A DNA stretch of 64,000 bases from Spirodela intermedia (taxonomy: Eukaryota; Streptophyta; Magnoliopsida; Alismatales; Araceae). Numbering within the stretch: position 1 is the stretch's first letter; each line of letters begins with the position of its first letter. Positions 47,534 to 59,150 of this stretch are shown piece after piece. The notes under the pieces were generated by a model. It ran no database searches. It saw only the letters and a program-made list of their open reading frames with translations, and was not told the DNA's origin. The stretch covers positions 7,251,037-7,315,036 of the forward strand of contig LR746274.1 in assembly GCA_902729315.2 (NCBI GenBank), in the 5' to 3' direction. A program made the translations under genes and the position numbers.

Positions 47534-49005
47534 ATAATATTCAAAATTCAGAAGCACTTAGACTCAATATAAATTCTGAATTTTGTCCAAAACAAGAACA
47601 TAGATTTCAGAAAAATCAGTCTTCTAAAATCCAACTTGATTTTACAGATATGATGCAGCAAATGAGCCAAATGATTTAGCAAACAATGAAACAAATGATG
47701 TTGCAGCAAAAACAATTTATAGAGGCTTTTAAGAATAAGAGAGAAGAGGGACAATCACCTAGTCAACTCACAAAAAATTCAGGAAACTATCTAATAGTAA
47801 GATTTCAGTAAGGGAGTCTAGCTAAACAAATTTAAAAAAAACTCACAAAATAAAAATATTAGGATAATAAATACATTAAGTGAGAATATTTTACCTGATC
47901 TATATTCTTAATTATTAGAAGAAATAGATGAGCCATTAGAAGTAAATGAGAATATTAAGACTGAAAATATAGTAACAGAAAACTTGAATAAAATTATTTA
48001 TTACTCACAATTGATGAATGAATATAGTAAGGATGATGAGGAGAAAGAGTCCTTAGATGAAGAAACAATAGTTGATCATGGAAAAATCATCTAAATTTTA
48101 GTAGAAGAGAGTAAGGACAAAAATGAGAAAAAAATATGTTTCAAGTGAAGAAACATCAATTGATTTGAGAGATGTAAGAGACGAAATTAATAAATCTAAT
48201 TAGAATTTTACAACCATGGAAGTTGATAGTGAGGATGATGATGCATATCATATACTGAAGTTAGTAGACAACTCTTGGAAAGATGAAGAATTTGATTAGT
48301 TAAGAAACGAAAAACTAGAAAAAGAATTGATTCAACTAATGGTAAAAAAGACAATAATGAATATGATTCAACTAATAGGCAAAAAAATTTGAATTTTAAT
48401 GAATTCATTAGATCTCAAATTAAAGAAGACAATTCTTTCATCCTTCAAAACCCACAGCCCATTAGAATTATGTTTAAGCTTGAAATATTTCACTCCTCAC
48501 AAATTGAACGAATATGTTGAGAAGATAAAATAGAGCGAGGAAATATTATGTAGATAAAAGAATACATTAAGAAATAGGTGAGTGGAAGAATTAAAAATAT
48601 CATTTTAGATGAAAATTTTTTAGATTGAGTAAGTGCTAATTTGAAAATTACATGACCGGATCACATTTTATAGTGTATTAATAGAAAGTATTTACTATTG
48701 AATGAGAGCCTTACAAAATAGGATAAAAATGAGGAGAGGTTCTTTTCAAAATGAAAATATTATTTTTGAGAATTTATTTTATTTTATTTTTTTCCAGAAG
48801 GTATGTCAAGGTATATTTATATAAAGCAGACGAATTTATACTAAATCTAAAAAAAATATCATGAAACTTACCTTGGGATAAAAATATATATTGATGGTCA
48901 TAGATCATCTTATATGATCTAAGTGTTGGCCAGCTGAAGAGATTAAATTCAATGATGCATGGGAGGCAACCCATGATTTTTATTTCATTCAATTTTTTAA
49001 AAAAA
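47534..49005 (+). other. gag C-terminus, unrecognised internal segment and post-pol stub (unit 2)
   Basis: Duplicate of 26,005-27,476: Gln/Met-rich stretch near 47,650, acidic segment at about 47,910-48,130, basic segment at 48,420-48,730, and post-pol stub ending at the BTB junction near 49,005. No pol. Confidence 0.45.
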
Positions 49006-49687
49006 TTCAAGATAGGTGAGCTCACCATTAAGAGGGCCTTGTGTGCACACAACTTGCTGCTGGCCATGTTCATGTTGATGTTTGACTGGATATCCTCTTC
49101 CATCATGTGAGAGAGGCACAAGTGTGTGGACTTTGTCACTAGAGACTGCATCAATTGCTCAAAGTGCCAAATTGAAGATGCCTCTCTACCTTGGTTTTAC
49201 GGAAAGAAGAAGAAAGAAAAGAGCAGCAGAACCCGATTAGCGATTGATGATCATATTTCAATCCTAAACACCGAGAGAAGTTCTATGAATATATATATAT
49301 ATCTATAAATTAGATTGAAATTGGAGCAAACATCATTAGGGCGAGCATGTATGAAAAAGGATCATACGGATCTTCACAAATTTTCAAACCTACTGAACTT
49401 CCTCCTTACCAGTTGGATTGTCAACGAAATTCATCATCGACAACATTTCTAATGGGCCAAGAATAATACGTACTTTGTTCAAAAAAATTGGACACATTGC
49501 ATATCTTTAAGAAAAGAAACTTGCAGAGAAAAAAATGGCACAGGGTGACCGGTACATTTACAGGGTACCTTCAAATCTAAGAACTCCAAGTCGATTGTGA
49601 ACTTCCGTCGAAGACTGAATTCATCACCAGGAAAATTCCTCACGATCTGTAGCAGCTTCTCAAGTAGTATAACGTGGAAAACGGGTG
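49006..49687 (-). pseudogene. MATH-BTB protein pseudogene, copy B, 3'-truncated
   Basis: Same as copy A. MATH-end exon 49,562-49,687 (RRKFTIDLEFLDLK; one codon altered by GAGTG to GACTG near 49,615), intron, then exon 49,189-49,006 with EASSIWHFEQLMQSL and LCAHKALLMVSSPIL, cut by the same Athila junction. Non-functional. Confidence 0.7.
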
Positions 49688-51277
49688 CTGGATTAGAGGA
49701 TACAAGTAAATAAATCTATTGTCGTGCACAAGTCCACATGAACACTACATTGCCTTCTCCCTCTCAGAAAGAACAAAGCCAAGTCACCCACACCAAAGCT
49801 GCATCTTCCATGATGATATAATGTACACAAAAAGGGAGAAGAATGGACTGATCGATGCCCGTTTTAGAAAAGGAGCCATTCTCAGGAATGTGACACGTTG
49901 CTTCTAGTTACAGGAATGAGGGAAAAATAGCCAATTGCTTTCCATAAGAAGAACGAAGAAGGAGAAGAAGATAGAGATGAAAATGCCAAGAACATGTATT
50001 CACTCAAAGAGGACTGATGACAATTCTTCATGGAGGACGGTTCTAGTACACTGTTTTACTGGTTGCTGTAAATCAAGAAATGGAGAAACGTCGAGGGCTT
50101 CCGATGTGAAAGAGGAAGGGGAGGGAGGTGAGATAGAGAGAGAAAAAAAGTGAGAGAAAGAGGTACATTTTTAATAGGAGTCCTTATTTCAGATGTGGAG
50201 TGGTTCCAAAGGCGTTGCTGCTTCACCTTATTTCAGACAAAATAAAACCCCTGACTCCCCATGTCTCTGTCCTTTACCTTACATAAGGTCTAGGGTTCCC
50301 AGGGCGAGAGAGAGAGGGAGAACATATCAAACTTGAGTGGTCTCGATCTCCCCACCTCCTCCGCTGAACTATGTTATGATTAATGGGAATCTGTGATTCA
50401 TATTCCACATCTCTGAATAATTGAGCTGATCTTAGTTGTTCTTCTCTCTGTCTCTCTCCTTCTCCCTCTCTCTTCCTCTCTCTCTCTCTCTCCCCTTGTG
50501 CTTTGCATCTTGTTACTCAATTAAATGGGGCCATTAGATTGGGATTTATTTAGCTCCACTGAAAATTTCTTTGGCATTGGTTCGACCGATCGCCTTTCCT
50601 GAGCTTGTTGGTAAAATCCAGGTCCTGTAACCAAGAGATGGTTCATGCAGTGAAAAGTAATGTGGCTCACGAAGTTTAGTAGTTTTCCAGGTGTGGCCCC
50701 CAAATTTTGCACGCTTGTAGAGGGTATTTTTAATTCGAAATTCCATACAACTAAATCGAGAAAAGTGCACTCGTTGAAACAAGTGAGAAGAGGATCCGCT
50801 GAGCTTTCAGGCGGGGTGTGCCCACAGTACCGACGACCCCTTACCAAGAGCCTGCATCAATCTGCCGAACGGTCCACTGTGGAGGTACAAGAGAGGCTCG
50901 ATGGAAGGCATACAGATCCTTTACCGATCCTGCCGGACAGAACCCACCCACCTATTCACTTCGGCCCGTTTTACTCGGCCCATTTTTTATCCTACGGGGT
51001 TGGGTCCTTTCTCGCCCTGCATGGCAATTCCGTTACAGTAATTTCATAAAAACCCTCTACATGAGTTCTCTTGTGCTTCTAACCTATTCAAGAACCTCGC
51101 CATCCTGGCGCCGCCGGCCGGTTTACAGGTGAAAAAGGCCTTACAGGTTACAGAGGAGGTGGGAGACGATACGTAGCCCCGGTAGAGAGAGAGACACAGA
51201 GACAGAGAGAGAGGCGGAGGTAGAATTAAAATGAGCTTCCACTGGTGTCCGGTACCCTGCTCGACAGGAGGCTCCTT
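49688..51277. other. Intergenic region between MATH-BTB copy B and LARP copy B
   Basis: Duplicate of 28,157-29,753 with small indels (5 bases lost near 50,055; shorter CT run). No gene supported. Confidence 0.5.
50441..50494. repeat. CT/GA microsatellite (copy B)
   Basis: Imperfect (TC)n, shorter than the equivalent at 28,915-28,973 and ending CTCCCC. Slippage since duplication is the simple explanation. Confidence 0.8.
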
Positions 51278-52028
51278 CTACCTTCGAATCAGCCACTTTT
51301 TCCACGTCCCCCTCCTCCTCATTTTGCCATCCTGCGAAGTCAAGATCGACGCACACATCAGCCGAACTAGACAAAAAATCCACAGGTTCGATCAGGTTTC
51401 CAGATCCAGGGTCGGAAGACTCACCATCACCTCCACCTCCACGGTGGGAGAAGGCTGCAGCGACCGCAGTATAAGCACCACGTCGTTCGTCAGCCGTTTC
51501 ACCTGCGAGGAAATGCCTTGGTTCAACCCCCCACGGAGATCCAAGGGGAGAGAAATCGGCGGCAGCAGTCGGAATGACAGTCGCTTACCCTCGGAAAGCT
51601 GGCGATGGTATGCACGCTCACCCAGCCTTCCTCGTCCATCTGCATCTTCAGGTGGACGTTTCTCGCCAGATTGTCCTCGCTGCGCAGATTCCAGTCCGTC
51701 GTTAATGGATCCAGGCGCAAGATCGGCGATCATCGAAATCGGTACAGAGACGGAGAGAGGGGTACCTGAAGTAGTATTCGATCTGCGTCCGCAGAAGGAG
51801 GGTGACGATCTCGGTCCCCAGACGAGGAGTACTCGGAGGAGGAGAAGGAGCGGGAGGCATGGGCTGGGGGGGGCCATAGCTCCATCCCGGCTGGTAAATG
51901 GGGGAGAGATACGGGGGAGGGAGAGCGTAACCAGAGAAGCCGCCGTAGTGGGGAGGAGACGGCGGGGGACCCCACTGTCTGTGGGCGTGGCGGCGGTGGA
52001 AGCCCTGTCGCCCGTGGAAGCCCGCCAT
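51278..52028 (-). CDS. LARP1-like La-motif protein, copy B (4 exons, 161 aa)
   Basis: Exons on the minus strand: 52,028-51,766, 51,679-51,589, 51,502-51,425 and 51,331-51,278, with the same GT-AG sites and intron lengths as copy A. As far as I can compare by eye, the predicted protein equals copy A: Pro-rich N-terminus, then QIEYYF/SEDNLARNVHLK, MDEEGWVSVHTIASFPR, VKRLTNDVVLILRSL, MRRRGTWKKWLIRR and a stop. Its leader (52,029-52,320) differs clearly from those of A and C, so its promoter is a separate lineage. Confidence 0.75.
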
Positions 52029-52320
52029 CCTCAGCTTCCTCGGGGAAGACGATGCCGGGAGAAAAGAGGATGGAGAGGTGGAGGGAGAAGAGGAGGAAAA
52101 GATATAGGGAGAAGAGGAGAGTTTGAACGTTGGCGGGCTGGGCCCTGGCGGGAACTCAACTGTAGAGCAGGGCAGTTGCGGGCGTTGCGGAGTATCCACA
52201 TACCGCGGAGCGGCAAGCTTGTGGAGCGGACTTTCCAGAAGGATCTTCGTCGCATCCATCGGATACGTGGAATTCAGGGATGCACTCTCGCGCCGACCAC
52301 ACCCGAAACCAGCTAACAGG

Positions 52321-52822
52321 TTGTTTATACCAGAGGGAGTGGGGAAGAGAGAGAGAGAGAGTTGTACAGAGGGATTTCTAACGTTAGTTTAAGGTAATGG
52401 GCTTCGGTGCATGACATGCACGTGATGAGTCTTGTGTGTGGGGTTTTTTAATTTGGCTGTTTCAATTTCTAGATGATTTATTATTTATTACTTAATGAGT
52501 ATGGACTACTGAATTTCTTATACCTTATATCCAAACAATATTTGATATTATTTCTTACTTAAATGCTTTCTGTGTTAGGTGTTACGTGTTAAACTTGAAT
52601 TTCTCAAAAATTCGAAAGCAACAAAATTGGAAATAATTAAAACATCTCCACTTAGGGTAGGGAAGATGTCTTCAATGTTAGTAGATACACTAAATACAGA
52701 TTTGATTATCAGAAGTAATAATTTTATTATTTCATTAAAACATTGCACTAAAATATGTTCCATACATTATGCTACCACGTGACATAAATTTTATACACTG
52801 TCATAGAAGGCTTTATATTGGG
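52321..52822 (-). other. Upstream region of LARP copy B (diverged)
   Basis: Alignable to 30,815-31,305 but with many substitutions and indels (for example TTAGTTTAAGGTAATGGGCT against TTAGTGTAAGGTAATAGCCG). Homology stops near GGCTTTATATTG (52,811-52,822). No gene; short open frames here are incidental. Confidence 0.6.
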
Positions 52823-53243
52823 CGTGTTGGGAAAACCTGATAGTATTGTGAAAAAAAATGAGATGTCCGAATCTCATTTGCACAGCGCTCGACTCTAGAG
52901 TCTTGATCGATGTCCAAGTGGTCCGTGCTCTGCTGACTTGTTTGGTACACACGCGGGGTAAGTGAGGGAGATATACGAGCGAGTTCGCAACCTGTTTGGG
53001 CTGTGTGTAGAGGTGAGGGTTTTGGGGAAGTCAAAGGGGCGGATCACTGTACATACAGAACTAAACCGCTTATGCAAAATTCCTCACATACATGAGCAGA
53101 GAATCGCACCGCGTCTGGGGGCTGGGCTACGTGTCGAAGGGGATGATGACCCACGTGCGGGCACTGTAGAGTATAAACAAGTTCCCCCTACCCCGCTGAC
53201 AAAAGTAACCGGTGCCGTGTGAGGAGCTGCCCTACACAGGATT
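52823..53243. other. Unrecognised block between LARP-B upstream DNA and BTB copy C
   Basis: About 420 bases of higher GC with no counterpart elsewhere in the window. It starts GGCGTGTTGGGAAAACCTGA. Open frames on both strands (for example 52,962-53,222 plus) have no recognisable motif. The part next to 53,243 may be the 3' UTR of the BTB gene. Confidence 0.4.
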
Positions 53244-53845
53244 TCAGACGGTCAGCATCGCCTGGCACATCTCGACCAGGAGTTCACAACGTTGGCGTCG
53301 CGGAAGAAGTCGTAAATGCCTTCACCGACGTCGTAGATCTTGCCGAAGTCAAAGAGGAAGGTGAAGCAAGATCTTCTTCAGGCGGTCGAGCTGGTAAATC
53401 CATGCCTCGCGGAGCCTCTCGAGCACGTCGCCAGAGGTCAGGTCCTCCAGAAGGCTCTCCTCACAGCACTCCTTCAGGTCGGCAAGGTCGTGCTTCTTGG
53501 CGGCCGCGAGCAGCGCCACCGGGTGCTTCAAGAAGACCTCTTGCCGGACGACGCCGTAGAGGTAGTTCAAGAGGGCCCCGCAGGCTTCCAAGGACACGTC
53601 CTTGATCACAATGACGGAGGACTTCTCCTCCCGGTCGTCGTCCAGCAACATTCTCTTCAAGACAGGTGAGCTCGCCGTCAGGAGGGCCTTGTGTGCGCGC
53701 AACGTGCCGCTGGCCGCGTTCATGGTGATGTCCGCGTGGATATCCTCTTCCAGCGTGTGAGAGAGGCACAAGCGTGTGCACTCTGTCGCCAGAGACTGCA
53801 TAACTGCTCGAAGCGCCAAATTGAAGATGCCTCTCCGCCTTGGTT
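53244..53845 (-). pseudogene. MATH-BTB protein pseudogene, copy C (last exon, nearly full BTB domain)
   Basis: The longest open part has a BTB fold in order: HTLEEDIHADITMNAASGTL, RAHKALLTASSPVLKRML, VIVIKDVSLEACGALLNYLY, then the back region LKHPVALLAAAKKHDLADLK and SGDVLERLREAWIYQLDRLK. Upstream, GEASSIW is in another frame because GAGCAGTTATG has lost one base relative to copy A (GAGCAATTGATG). Near 53,371 an extra base shifts FLFDFGKIYDVGEGIYDFF out of frame, and a third shift near 53,286 precedes ELLVEMCQAMLTV and the old stop at 53,244. The MATH exon present in A and B is missing. Not translatable as one protein. Confidence 0.75.
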
Positions 53846-54385
53846 CCACGGGAAGAAGAAGAAGAGGAAAAGAGGAGTAGAAGACGATTAGCGACTGATG
53901 ATCGTATTTCAATCCTTAACACCGGGAGAAGTTCTTAGAATATATGCACATCTGTAGTTCAGATTGAAATTGGAGAAAACACCATATGGGCGAGCCTGTA
54001 TGAAAAATAATGATACAGATCTTCTCAAATTATCAGATCTAGTGAACTTCCTCCTTACCGGTTGGATTCGCAACGAAATACACATGACCCGCTGGCCCAT
54101 TAGTCCACATGTGTTCTACATGTTGATGCCCAAGTTGGACCTAGTTGGGTTAGCTTGGTGTAAATTGTTGTTTCACCACCACATGAAGATTTGGGATCAG
54201 CCGTAATATCTCTTGAATCTCTCCTGTCTTTATGTTTTTTACAACATCTTCATTTTTATTATGAAAGCAACATACCAAACTTGAGTGGTTTTGATCTTCC
54301 CACCTCCCCCCTCGACTATGTTATGATTCATAGGAATCTGTAGTCCATATTCTACATCTCTAGATAATTGAGCTGATCTAAGTTG

Positions 54386-54422
<37 letters not shown>

Positions 54423-55171
54423 CAAGTGCTTTGCATCTTGTTACTCAACTGAATGGGGCCATGAAAGCTTGGGATCTATTTAGCTCCACTGAAAATGTGC
54501 TTTGGCATGGGTTCGATGGATCACCTTTACGGGGCTTCTCGGTGAAACCCAGGTCCTGTAAACAAGAGATGGTTCAATGCGGTGAAAAATAATGTGACTC
54601 ACGAAGAATACTAGTTTCCCAGGTGTGGGCGCCAAATTTTGCACACTCGTGGAGGGTATTTTAATTCAAATTTCCTTACAACTAAATCGAGATAATTGCA
54701 TGTGTTCAAACAGGTGAGGAGAGGATCTGCTGGGCTTTCAGCCTGGGGTCCACACTACTGACGACCCCATGCCAGGAGCCTGGATCAGTCTGCCAAACGG
54801 TCCACAGTGGGGGGGGACAAGAGAGGCTCGATTGGAGTCATAATGCTTCTTTACGCATCCGGCCCGACAGAGCCCAGTCCGCCAGCCCACCCACCCATCA
54901 CTTCAGCCCATTTTATTCGCCCCATTTTTCATCCTTCGGGGTCCTTCCCCCCCTGCAAGGCATTTCCGTTACAGTAATTTCATAAAAACCCTCTGCATGA
55001 GTTTTCCTGTGCTTCTCGCAGGGCTACAGACGCAGAGGGGCTCACAGAGGAGGTGGGAGACGATACGTAGCCCCGGTAGAGAGAGAGAGACAGAGACAGA
55101 GAGAGAGGCGGAGGTAGAATTAAAATGAGCTTCCACTGGTGTCCGGTACCCTGCTCGACAGGAGGCTCCTT
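53846..55171. other. Region between BTB copy C and LARP copy C
   Basis: 53,846-54,085 matches the BTB intron of copy A. 54,085-54,265 is different DNA that replaces the MATH exon and GA-rich tract (starts CACATGACCCGCTGGCCCAT). 54,270-55,171 matches the LARP 3' flank in diverged form. No gene supported. Confidence 0.5.
54387..54419. repeat. CT microsatellite (copy C)
   Basis: A nearly pure (TC)n run; the equivalents in A and B are interrupted by CCTTCTCCC units. Confidence 0.8.
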
Positions 55172-55919
55172 CTACCTTCGAATCAGCCACTTTTTCCACG
55201 TCCCCCTCCTCATTTTGCCATCCTGCGGAGTCAAGATCGACGCACACATCAGCCGAACTAGACAAAAAATCCACAGGTTCGATCAGGTTTTCAGATCCAG
55301 GGTCGGAAGACTCACCATCACCTCCACCTCCACGGTGGGAGAAGGCTGCAGTGACCGCAGTATGAGCACCACGTCGTTCGTCAGCCGTTTCACCTGCGAG
55401 GAAATGCCTTGGTTCAACCCCGCACGGAGATCCAAGGAGAGAGAAATCGGCGGCAGCAGTCGGAATGACAGTCGCTTACCCTCGGAAAGCTGCTGGCGAT
55501 GGTATGCACGCTCACCCAGCCTTCCTCGTCCATCTGCATCTTCAGGTGGACGTTTCTCGCCAGATTGTCCTCGCTGCGCAGATTCCAGTCCGTCGTTAAT
55601 GGATCCAGGCGCAAGATCGGCGATCATCAAAATCGGTACAGAGACGGAGAGAGGGGTACCTGAAGTAGTATTCGATCTGCGTCCGCAGGAGGGTGACGAT
55701 CTCGGTCCCCAGACGAGGAGTACTCGGAGGAGGAGAAGGAGCGGGAGGCATGAGCTGGGGGGAGCCATAGCTCCATCCCGGCTGGTAAATGGTGGAGAGA
55801 TACGGGGGAGGGAGAGCGTAACCAGAGAAGCCGCCGTAGTGGGGAGGAGTCGGCGGGGGACCCCACTGTCTGTGGGCGTGGCGGCGGTGGAAGCCCTGCC
55901 GCCCGTGGAAGCCCGCCAT
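55172..55919 (-). CDS. LARP1-like La-motif protein, copy C (4 exons, 160 aa)
   Basis: Exons on the minus strand: 55,919-55,660, 55,573-55,480, 55,393-55,316 and 55,222-55,172; introns again 86, 86 and 93 bases with GT-AG ends. Relative to A and B, one Leu is missing before RTQIEYYF, one Ser is added (IASSFPR) and one Arg is missing (MRRGTWKKW), each a 3-base indel. Residue changes lie in the Pro-rich part (PPPTPPHYGG, PPYLSTIYQ, GSPQLMPP). The La motif is otherwise the same, and the stop follows LIRR. The likely role is RNA binding, with a C-terminus shorter than known plant LARP1s. Confidence 0.75.
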
Positions 55920-57460
55920 CCTCAGCTTCCTCGGGGAAGACGATGCCGGGAGAAAAGAGGATGGAGAGGTGGAGGGAGAAGAGGAGGAAGAGATGTAGGG
56001 AGAAGAGGAGAGTTTGAACGTTGGCGGGCTGGGCCCTGGCGGGAACTCAACTGTAGAGCAGGGCAGTTGCGGGCGTGCGGGGTATCCAAATACCGCGGAG
56101 CGGCAAGCTTGTGCAGCGGACTTTCCGGAAGGATCTTCGTCGCATCCACCTGACACGTGGGACGCAGGGATGCACTCCCGCCCCGACCACACCCGAAAGG
56201 AACTAACAGGTTGTTTATCCCAGAGTGAGCGGGGAAGAGAGAGAGAGAGTCGTACAGAGGGATTTCTAACGTTAGTGTAAGGTAATAGCCGTCGGTGCGT
56301 GACATGCACGTGATGAGTTGTGTGTGTGTGGGTTTTTAAATTTGGCTGTTTCAATTTGTATCTCAATTATTATTCATTACTAAACGAATATTGAGTACAT
56401 AATTTCTTATACCTTATCGCCCAAACAATATTTTGTATTATTTCTTACTACAGTGCTTTACGTGTTAGATGTTATAAGTCAGCTCACTTCTTACCAAGAG
56501 CTAAAATAAAAAAATCTAAAGCAACACAAGTAGAAATAATTAAAATATCTCTATTGAGGGTAGAGAAGATGTCTTGAATGTTAGTAGATACACTAAATAC
56601 ACACCTGATTATTATAAATAATAATTTTAGTATTTGGTTAAAATATTATTGTAGAGATATGTTTTATACATTATACTACCTTGTGAGATAAATTTTATCC
56701 ACTATAATAGAAGGCTTTATATTGTGTACTCTTAATGTGATACTTTTGTTATTTTTAGCAATGCCATTTTGAAAAAAATTGCTTGAATATAGTGTGTGTA
56801 ATATATATATATGTATATATTTGCAAAAAAATTCAAGTTTGGATTGTAATTTCTTATGAAGGAAATAAATGCACAAAAGTCAATGAAGTATAATTAGGTG
56901 TTTTCCAAGTGTTTTATATGAATATCTCTAGACATATTTATTCATATGTAGTCCTCAAATATTGAATATTTTTATTTAGTTAACCTTTATTTCTTGTTAT
57001 CATACATATGAAGAAACAATGTATAAGGCTATAAAATAGATAAAATGAAGCTAAGGAGAGAACAATGGTGCAGGAAAAGACACGCTTCATGTGACTTGAA
57101 CCCACCAATGACTAATTAGAAGTCAGATGCCTACATTAAAAAACTATAATGGAAGACTAACACAACCACAAGGGGAAAGAATTAAAGCTTATAATAGAAA
57201 AGACAAACATAAGAACATATAAGAAGTGAATGAATTAAACTCAACAATGCACCAACCAAATTTTAACATCATTCACAAAAAGACTATAAATACACATAAT
57301 TACCATAAAATCTATTATCAAAAACTAGACTATAGTGAAGATATATGGAGATTACTATTCAAATATTAGAAAATAATTACGATAGAAGTTAATGTAGTCT
57401 AAGAGAAGACTCTAAATTCTAAAGGGACTATAAAGACTAAACTGAGTCTGGTGGGGTTTA
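55920..57460 (-). other. Leader and upstream region of LARP copy C
   Basis: The CT-rich leader (to about 56,250) is identical to that of copy A over 30,657-30,791. It is followed by AT-rich DNA with an (AT)n tract near 56,803 and a tRNA-like piece at 57,084-57,133. No further gene. It ends at the LTR remnant that opens R4. Confidence 0.55.
57084..57133 (-). ncRNA. tRNA-like fragment, third copy
   Basis: Minus-strand GGTGGGTTCAAGTCAC, one base different from the other two copies (AAG for AAA), again with the anticodon-arm-like text and no A box. Confidence 0.25.
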
Positions 57461-57712
57461 GAAGTGTTTATTATCATGAGTTAATAATTAGTAAATAATA
57501 TAGTTTTAGCCTTAACTCATGTTAAATAGACTTATATTTGTGTTAAAGTGTGAAATTCTTATAATTCTAATTAGAGGAGTATTTTTTCATGGAGAGACCC
57601 AAATAATATTCAAAATCTAGAAGCACTTAGACCTAATTCAAACTCTGAATTTCATCTAAAATAAAAAAGTAGATTTCAAAAAAATCAGCCCTCTCAAACC
57701 CAATCTGATATT

Positions 57713-57916
57713 ATGGAAATGATGCAACAAATGAGCCAAATGATGCAACAAATTATGAATCAAATGATGCTGCAACATAAACAAATTATAGAGGCTCTTG
57801 GGAATAAGAGAGAAGAGGGACAACTACCTAGTCAGCCCCTAGAAAATCTAGGGAACTGTCCAACAATAGGATTTCAACAAGGGGAGTCTAGTAGCATGAA
57901 TCTAGGAAAAACCTAG
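57713..57916 (+). pseudogene. gag C-terminal Gln/Met-rich remnant (R4)
   Basis: The cleanest copy of this segment: MEMMQQMSQMMQQIMNQMML followed by QHKQIIEALGNKREEGQLPS. In R1 a TAA and in R2/R3 two stops interrupt it. Probably a coiled, structural part of Gag. Confidence 0.55.
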
Positions 57917-58229
57917 GAAATGAAAATGTTAGAATAGTGAATGCATTAAGAAGTGGTAAGATCTTACTTGATCCTTTCCCCAAACATTAGAAGAAAAGGA
58001 AAAGATAGACAGCCCAAAACAAAATCAAATAGGAGTAGAAGAAGATTTTATAGATTCTACCAAGGAAATTTCAAAAGAGAGGACAACCATTCCATTTCCT
58101 AAAGCTCTAGAGCCTAGACAAAGAAAGAAAAAGGAACATAATGAAGAAATAAAGAAAATTTTACAAGATATGTAAATTAATCTTCCTTTACTCATTACCA
58201 TTAAACATATTCCTAAATATGTTAAAATT

Positions 58230-58597
58230 TTGAAAGGAATGTATACACCAAAAAGAGCACCTAGAGTAGAAAAATTATCTATACATACTAGTGCTTTATT
58301 ATTAAATCAATTACCATATAAATTGAGGGATATGGGTGCCCCTTTAATTTTGGGTGGTATTGGTGGATCCATTTTTCAAAATACATTACTTGCACCAATG
58401 CTAGTATTAATTTATTACCTGCAAGTATTTGTGATAAATTTAATATTACTAATCTTAAACCTTCTACTATTACCTTACAATTTGCTTATAGATCCATAAA
58501 ACATCCTAAAAGTATTTTAGAAAATGTGATAGTGACAGTTAAAGGGTGTAAATTTCTAGCTGATCTGGTAGTGTTGGAAATGGATTTTAATGGATAG
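58230..58597 (+). pseudogene. Retrotransposon aspartic protease remnant (R4)
   Basis: GGIGGSIFQNTLL is followed by a frameshift: CTTGCACCAATGCTAG here against CTTGACACTAATGCTAG in the other blocks. The active-site Asp is therefore lost in frame; the rest (KHPKSILENVIVTVKGCKFL) is in a shifted frame up to the shared TAG. Confidence 0.7.
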
Positions 58598-59150
58598 TTT
58601 TATGATACACCAATCATCCTAGGGAGACCATTTTTGCATACAACAAAGATGAATATTGATTTTCTCATAGGTATTATGAAAATTTTATATGGAGATCAAT
58701 CAGTAGAAATTAAAATTTTTGAGGTAGCAAATGATCTTAAGAAATCCCAAGTATATGATTAACATACCATAGATCTTCTAGATGATTTTCATGATCCAGA
58801 TGTTATTGATGACTATGTGCTGGAAGAATTAGAAGAAGTAGAGAATATAAATTTGAGAGAAAAGAAAGAGGAAGATCATCTGAATTTAGAGTTGAAACCT
58901 CTTCCCTCTAGTCTAAAATATATGTTTTTGGAGGAAAATAATTCATTTCTTATTATTATTTTAGTTGATTTGAGTGATGAATAGGAAGAAGAATGATTAG
59001 ATGTACTTTGAAAAAATAAGAAAGTTATTGAGTAAAAAATGGATGATCTAAGAGGCATTGATATGAGTGTATGTATGTATAATATATACCTAAAGGAGGG
59101 GGCTAGGACTAGCAGGGAACCACAATGAAGATTAAATCCTAACATGATGG

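Larger units (their letters stand above)
30792..52320. repeat. Tandem segmental duplication, unit 2 (~21.5 kb)
   Basis: Second copy of 9,262-30,791, nearly identical up to about 52,120. The last ~200 bases (LARP-B leader) are homologous but clearly diverged from unit 1, for example GGGCGTTGCGGAGTATCCAC here against GGGCGTGCGGGGTATCCAA at 30,653. Unit 2 begins directly inside the leader of LARP copy A, so the units abut without spacer. Confidence 0.9.

Noticed and set aside
53219-53669. Plus-strand frames opposite BTB copy C (53,219-53,605 and 53,340-53,669)
   Set aside because: They are antisense shadows of the BTB exon, whose minus-strand reading matches the BTB fold over more than 130 residues.
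53964-54206. 80-codon plus-strand frame with KNDTDLLKLSDLVNFLLTGW
   Set aside because: It spans BTB intron-like DNA and the start of the unrelated 180-base replacement. The open length is modest and no family is recognised.
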